A stretch of 64,000 nucleotides of DNA, taken from the NCBI GenBank assembly GCA_944330115.1, contig CALVIN010000006.1, forward strand, positions 62,001 through 126,000, given 5' to 3'. Positions 60,039 to 64,000 of this stretch are shown one piece after another. The stretch's first letter is position 1, and each line of letters starts with the position of its first letter. The stretch is from an uncultured Clostridia bacterium (GTDB lineage: Bacteria; Bacillota; Clostridia; Christensenellales; Borkfalkiaceae). The notes under the pieces were generated by a model. That model saw nothing but the letters and a program-made list of their open reading frames with translations, made no database searches and was not told where the DNA came from. Both the position numbers and the translations under genes were made by a program.

Positions 60039-60758
60039 GTTCACAAATTTTTTGCGCGGGCCGCGCGCAAAAAATTTCGTGATTTTGAGGGGCTCTGCCC
60101 CTCTTCGCGCGACCTTAAGGGCCCACGGAGCGTATAGTCGCGCGAATTCACCCTGCTGAGGCGCAGGTATGCGCAAATTGGGGCCTGCTGCGGCGGGAAA
60201 CCCGCCTTGCGACATAAGTTATTTTGAATGACCCCTCCGTCGCCTTCGGCTTACCTCCCCTTCGAGGGGAGGGTAGGGTGGGGTTTCACTTGCACGAATA
60301 AGCGAGCAACAATGAAACCCCTCCGTCATATACTCGCGCTGCTCGTATGTGCCACCTCCCCTCGAAGGGGAGGTACCAATGCGGCAAAGTTTCTAAATAA
60401 ATAAACGTTTCAAGCAGGGTTTCCCTGCGCTGAAAGACCCTATTTGCGCCGGCAGGCGGCTCATCTGCCGTTTCCCAAAGGGAACCCTCGGCAGAGTGTC
60501 GTCGCTTGCGCTCCTCGCGCAAAGGGGGAATTGCCGCGACTATATTATATGTGAGCCCCTAAAATCGGGGCAAGGGGGTCGAACAATGCACTTCTGCAAA
60601 CAGCACACACGCGCTGTTTGCGCATTGTGAGATGAGCGAGGGCAAACGCAAGCCCGAGCGGTGACCGAGCGCGGCGGTACTATACCGCTCGCCGCGCGAG
60701 AATGGCTCCCCTAAAATCACGAAAATTATTCGGCGGCACCAGCCGAATAATTTTGTGA
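60039..60758. repeat. mosaic hairpin-capped intergenic repeat, copy B
   Basis: The left end is a hairpin (TCACAAATTTTTTGCGCG with CGCGCAAAAAATTTCGTGA). The right end is a hairpin (TCACGAAAATTATTCGGC with GCCGAATAATTTTGTGA, loop GGCACCA). Inside are two CTCCCC-type units (60228-60395) and blocks shared with copies A and C. The right hairpin overlaps the 3' end of leuD. No transposase. Confidence 0.75.
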
Positions 60759-61241
60759 GCGTTTTATCAGATGCTTCATCAGTCCGCCGTCGGAGATTAT
60801 CTCCTGAATGAACGGGGGGAAGGGCTCGGCCTTGAAGGTCTTGCCCGTAGTTTCGTTTGTTATCACGCCCGCGCCCAGATCGCAGCTAACGATATCGCCC
60901 GCCGAAATGCCGGCAACGGCCTCGGGGCACTCCAAAATGGGCAGCCCTATGTTTATCGAGTTGCGGTAGAATATGCGCGCAAAGCTGTTTGCTATAACAA
61001 GGCTTACGCCGCTCGCCTTTATGGCTATGGGCGCGTGCTCGCGCGAGGAGCCGCAGCCGAAGTTATCCTCGGCCACGATTATGTCGCCCGCCTTCACGTT
61101 TTTTACAAAGTCCGGGTCGATGTCCTCCATGCAGTGGCTCGCAAGCTCTGTTTCGGAGGTGGTGTTAAGATACCTCGCGGGTATTATAACGTCGGTGTCT
61201 ACGTCGTTTCCGTATTTAAAAACTCTGCCTTTAACTTGCAT
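60726..61241 (-). CDS. leuD: 3-isopropylmalate dehydratase small subunit
   Basis: 171 residues. [33 protein letters not shown] and [20 protein letters not shown] are the swivel-domain motifs of LeuD. The family normally ends near HLIKR; here [10 protein letters not shown] follows, encoded entirely by the right hairpin of the adjoining mosaic repeat, which also supplies the stop codon. Works with LeuC. The gap to leuC is 12 bp. Confidence 0.95.
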   Translation of the reverse strand: MQVKGRVFKYGNDVDTDVIIPARYLNTTSETELASHCMEDIDPDFVKNVKAGDIIVAEDNFGCGSSREHAPIAIKASGVSLVIANSFARIFYRNSINIGLPILECPEAVAGISAGDIVSCDLGAGVITNETTGKTFKAEPFPPFIQEIISDGGLMKHLIKRSQNYSAGAAE

Positions 61242-61253
61242 TTTGCGGCCTCC

Positions 61254-62513
61254 TTAAATCTCGTCGGGCGAGGCAAGCCTGCCCGCAACGGCGCTCGCCG
61301 CGGCAACGTAGGGCGAGGCAAGGTAAACTTCGCTCGTTATGTGCCCCATGCGCCCCACAAAGTTGCGGTTGGTGGTGGAAACGCACCTCTCGTTTTCTGC
61401 AAGTATGCCCATATGTCCGCCCAGGCAGGGGCCGCAGGTGGGGGTGGATACCACCGCGCCCGCCTCTATAAAGGTTTCTACAAGCCCCTCTTTTACGGCC
61501 TGAAGATAAACTTCGTTGGTGGCGGGTATTATTATGGTGCGCACGTTTTTGGCGACTTTTCTGCCCTTCAGAATTTTGGCGGCGATGCGCAGGTCGGATA
61601 TCCTGCCATTCGTGCAGCTGCCTATCACCACCTGGTCGATCTTTATGTCGCCCCACTCCGGCTGCGTCTTTGTGTTTTCGGGGAGGTGGGGGAAGGATAC
61701 GGTGGGCTCGAGTTTCGAGAGGTCAATCTCGTATTCCTCGTCATACTCGGCGTCGTTGTCTGCCATGTAAATTTTAGGGCTGCGCTTAAACCTTCCGTTC
61801 ATGTATTCGAGCGTGAGCCCGTCCACGGGGAAGATGCCGTTCTTTGCGCCCGCCTCTATCGCCATGTTGCACACGGTGAACCTGTCGTCCATCGAAAGGT
61901 GCTTTACGCCGTCGCCGAAGAACTCCATCGACTTATACAGCGCGCCGTCGACGCCTATCATGCCTATTATGTGAAGTATGAGGTCCTTGCCGCACACATT
62001 CTTTGCAAATTTTCCCTTGAGCACGAACTTTATGGCCGAGGGCACCTTGAACCAGCACTCGCCCGTCATCATGCCCGCCGCCATATCGGTTGAGCCCACG
62101 CCCATCGAAAAGGCGCCCAAAGCGCCGTATGTGCAGGTGTGGCTGTCGGCGCCTATAACGAGGTCGCCCGCGCCCACTAGCCCCTGTTCGGGCAGCAGCG
62201 CGTGCTCGATGCCCATCGTGCCCACGTCGAAAAAGTTTTCCAAGTTCTGTTCGCCGGCAAATTCGCGGCACAGCTTGCACTGCTGCGCGCTCTTTATGTC
62301 TTTGTTGGGCGCAAAATGGTCCATCACGAGGGCCACCTTGCTGCTGTCGGCAACCTTCACCGCGCCCGCCTTTCTGAACTCCTTAATGGCAACGGGGCCG
62401 GTTATGTCGTTTGCGAGCACCATATCGAGCCTGGCGTTTATAAGCTGACCGGCCCGCACTTCATCAAGCCCCGCATGCGCCGCAAGTATCTTCTGCGACA
62501 TTGTCATCGGCAT
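61254..62513 (-). CDS. leuC: 3-isopropylmalate dehydratase large subunit
   Basis: 419 residues, the short bacterial/archaeal type. [4Fe-4S] ligands in VIGSCTNGR and [10 protein letters not shown]. Other motifs are [20 protein letters not shown] and [18 protein letters not shown]. Isomerises 2- to 3-isopropylmalate with LeuD. AGGAG lies 8 nt before the ATG. A GCGGCGGG/CCCGCCGC hairpin precedes the ribosome site. No T-box was recognised in the 176-bp leader. Confidence 0.95.
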   Translation of the reverse strand: MPMTMSQKILAAHAGLDEVRAGQLINARLDMVLANDITGPVAIKEFRKAGAVKVADSSKVALVMDHFAPNKDIKSAQQCKLCREFAGEQNLENFFDVGTMGIEHALLPEQGLVGAGDLVIGADSHTCTYGALGAFSMGVGSTDMAAGMMTGECWFKVPSAIKFVLKGKFAKNVCGKDLILHIIGMIGVDGALYKSMEFFGDGVKHLSMDDRFTVCNMAIEAGAKNGIFPVDGLTLEYMNGRFKRSPKIYMADNDAEYDEEYEIDLSKLEPTVSFPHLPENTKTQPEWGDIKIDQVVIGSCTNGRISDLRIAAKILKGRKVAKNVRTIIIPATNEVYLQAVKEGLVETFIEAGAVVSTPTCGPCLGGHMGILAENERCVSTTNRNFVGRMGHITSEVYLASPYVAAASAVAGRLASPDEI

Positions 62514-62689
62514 AGTTTTATCTCCTTAAAATGTTCAGCGCGGCGGGCAAAGCCCGCCGCCACTAAACTAAAAAAATCAAAGTTATATTATCAAAATGGT
62601 GTATTTTATGGCAATATCGGTGCAAACTCTGCAAACAAAACATTACAGATATGTGTATATTGCCCCATAAGATAATTGCAAAGTTATAT

Positions 62690-63445
62690 TTACGCCTGCA
62701 GCTCGCTGAATACTTCGTCGAGGCATGCCGCCTTGTTGAAGTCAAGCACTACGCTGCCCCTGTCGGCGCGGGCCTTTATGCACTTTCCGCTCGAGGAGTG
62801 GTTGTTGGTGCCGCACACGCGCGCGCCCTTCAATGATATGGTATAGTCGCTCTCCTGCCCGACGACGCTCGCGGCGATGTTGCCCTCGTCGGAGTTGAGC
62901 ACTGCAAAGTCGCAAGCCGAGTTGCACAGGCCTATGTTGCCCTTTTTGACCCTGCATTCCGCCTTTTTGCAGAAAGTCTTGTCAAATTCCACTCTGCCGT
63001 CGGCGGCAAGGGCGTTTGCAAGGTTCTTTACGGTTATGCCGCCCGCACACACGTCGAGCTCGTCGGCCTTTACCGTGAGGTTTTCGAATGTGGAGTTGAA
63101 TATCTCCGCCTTTACGAACTTGCCCGAAAGCTGTACGTCGTTATACATGCCGCTCTCTATCTTGATGCTGCCGCTGAATATCCTTATATTCATGTCGGGC
63201 ACAATGCAGGCGGGCACGTGCACGATTATCTCCGAGTGCCTCAGCCTCCACAGCGGGTCCTTGCTCTCGTGCAGGCATATCTTGCCGTCCCTCTCGGTGA
63301 GCGTAAGCGCAAACGATTTGCTGTGCTCTATGTAAAGCTCGTCGCTGTCGCTTGCTGCCACGGTGACGTCGGCGCAGTAGGCGCCTATATCTATATTTGC
63401 GACGTCCGCGCTCGCGCGGCATATCGTATATTTCTTATTTCTCAT
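62690..63445 (-). CDS. DUF4097-type beta-helix protein
   Basis: 251 residues from ATG 63445. Repeated beta rungs (IRIFSGSIKIESGMYNDVQL, FVKAEIFNSTFENLTVKADE, GRVEFDKTFCKKAECRVKKG) resemble DUF4097/adhesin-like domains. No signal peptide. The frame continues 65 codons upstream, but that part is Arg/Ala-rich and not convincing. It lies between ilvD and leuC on the same strand; a metabolic link is not implied. A promoter with a palindromic operator lies about 280 bp upstream. Confidence 0.7.
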   Translation of the reverse strand: MRNKKYTICRASADVANIDIGAYCADVTVAASDSDELYIEHSKSFALTLTERDGKICLHESKDPLWRLRHSEIIVHVPACIVPDMNIRIFSGSIKIESGMYNDVQLSGKFVKAEIFNSTFENLTVKADELDVCAGGITVKNLANALAADGRVEFDKTFCKKAECRVKKGNIGLCNSACDFAVLNSDEGNIAASVVGQESDYTISLKGARVCGTNNHSSSGKCIKARADRGSVVLDFNKAACLDEVFSELQA

Positions 63446-63725
63446 TTTAATTAAGATCTCCTTATGATGGGCGGGGCCTCGCCCCGCGGTGGAGGAAGGA
63501 GCCGTTCTCTCTTCCAAGCTCATACATAAAATTTTATGCGCCGCGCAGGCTTGTATATGCGCGCGCCCTGTGTGGTCAGGCTTGGCCGCTTTGCGTATAG
63601 CTCTTGTTTTCAGCGGCGCGCGGCCGTTTTGCCGCGCCATGCGCCGCGCAACTTTAATTGCGCGCGCCTTGTGTGAAGGAGCTCTGAATTGTTTTTTATC
63701 GCGTTTATGATAAATGTGCTATTAT

Positions 63726-63754
63726 ATTTTATAATACTTGACCTTTTCGGTCAA
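63726..63754 (-). promoter_or_regulatory. promoter with a palindrome over the -35 box
   Basis: TTGACC (63749-63754), 17 nt, TAAAAT (63726-63731) on the minus strand. TTGACC-N5-GGTCAA (63738-63754) is palindromic and covers the -35 box, as a repressor site would. The leader to the DUF4097 gene is about 275 nt and shows no clear gene. Confidence 0.5.
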
Positions 63755-63911
63755 TACATTTTTGCCAATTGATAAAAAATTAACAGAATTTAACAAAATT
63801 AACAGCAATTTACCGCCCGCAGGGGGCCGTTTCAAGCTCCCCGCGGGCGCGTTTGTTATTTTTTAACAATAAAATGCCGTATTTCCGCCCGCCGTGCGCC
63901 CCTTTGACGCA

Positions 63912-64000
63912 TTATTTTTTGAATATCGCGCCTTCGGAGGCCGATGTCACGCTCGCGCGGTAGCGCGCAAGGTAGCCAGTCACGGGCTTTACGAGGGGCA
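63912..64000 (-). CDS. ilvD: dihydroxy-acid dehydratase, C-terminal end (partial)
   Basis: The last 29 codons, cut by the window edge: PLVKPVTGYLARYRASVTSA then SEGAIFKK and stop. GYLARY...V(S/T)SA..GA is the invariant end of IlvD, an Fe-S dehydratase in valine, isoleucine and leucine synthesis. With leuCDB this indicates a branched-chain amino acid cluster on the minus strand. Confidence 0.75.
   Translation of the reverse strand, partial: PLVKPVTGYLARYRASVTSASEGAIFKK

Noticed and set aside
60771-62093. 440-codon plus-strand frame across leuD and leuC
   Set aside because: It is antisense to two clearly conserved enzymes and lacks any family signature.
62514-62690. T-box or leucine attenuator before leuC
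   Set aside because: No T-box core, no run of leucine codons and no terminator hairpin with a T run on the minus strand; only a GC hairpin near the ribosome site.

Overview
The window looks like a chromosomal segment of an uncultured, gut-type Clostridia bacterium. The inference rests on sigma-A style promoters (TTGACA-17-TATAAT), strong GGAGG ribosome binding sites, a T-box leader, an Agr-like LytTR/GHKL two-component pair, FeoA/FeoB with a FeoB-associated Cys-rich peptide, a TrpB2-type tryptophan synthase and DUF3737/DUF1275 families. Base composition is fairly GC-rich except between about 27.0 and 38.5 kb. A family-level assignment (for example Christensenellales/Borkfalkiaceae) would be a guess. 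There is no rRNA and no CRISPR array; one tRNA (Arg-ACG) was found.

Layout. 0.1-3.5 kb: two minus-strand secreted, C-terminally anchored proteins around a mosaic non-coding repeat. 3.5-11.2 kb: a compact plus-strand, P22-like phage head module (TerL, small protein, portal, scaffold-like, coat, gp4-like adaptor, gp10-like protein, and a Gly-Ser-linker protein), with no integrase, repressor, tail fibre or lysis gene. 11.3-15.5 kb: an rRNA-type methyltransferase with an apparently leaderless promoter, a pseudouridine synthase and a large membrane-anchored surface protein. 15.8-20.4 kb: a ParE/ParC-type topoisomerase pair. 20.8-24.8 kb: grpE-dnaK-dnaJ. 25.2-27.0 kb: an SPFH protein, a ribbon-helix-helix regulator and a small membrane protein.

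27.1-38.6 kb is an accessory stretch: a DnaA-box cluster, a truncated gene, a lipoprotein and a 44-residue peptide, a truncated serine recombinase, a TetR/SDR pair, an Agr-like two-component system, a repeat-bearing lipoprotein, a domain-permuted GH3 glycosidase and an amber-interrupted sigma-like gene. It ends at a tRNA-Arg whose 3' end is duplicated, as at an integration site. 38.7-41.4 kb: feoA-feoB-feoB-associated peptide (minus). 41.6-45.5 kb: a heterodimeric ABC exporter behind a possible attenuator. 45.7-48.8 kb: XRE regulator, DUF3737 protein and two membrane proteins. 48.9-50.7 kb: T-box and trpB2. 51.2-57.6 kb: SpoIIE-type phosphatase, lipid kinase, CCA-adding enzyme, RmuC and rpsF-ssb-rpsR. 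58.1-64.0 kb: YggS and a branched-chain amino acid cluster on the minus strand (ilvD end, DUF4097 protein, leuC-leuD-leuB).

Two things stand out. The first is the isolated, fully intact phage head module, which could be a domesticated particle, a gene-transfer-agent-like element or a satellite. The second is a set of non-coding intergenic repeats. One family of about 125 bp sits directly after grpE and after rpsF; its arms differ in sequence between copies but stay complementary within each copy, which suggests a structured RNA or DNA element. A second, hairpin-capped mosaic family lies downstream of several genes and supplies the last codons of leuD.
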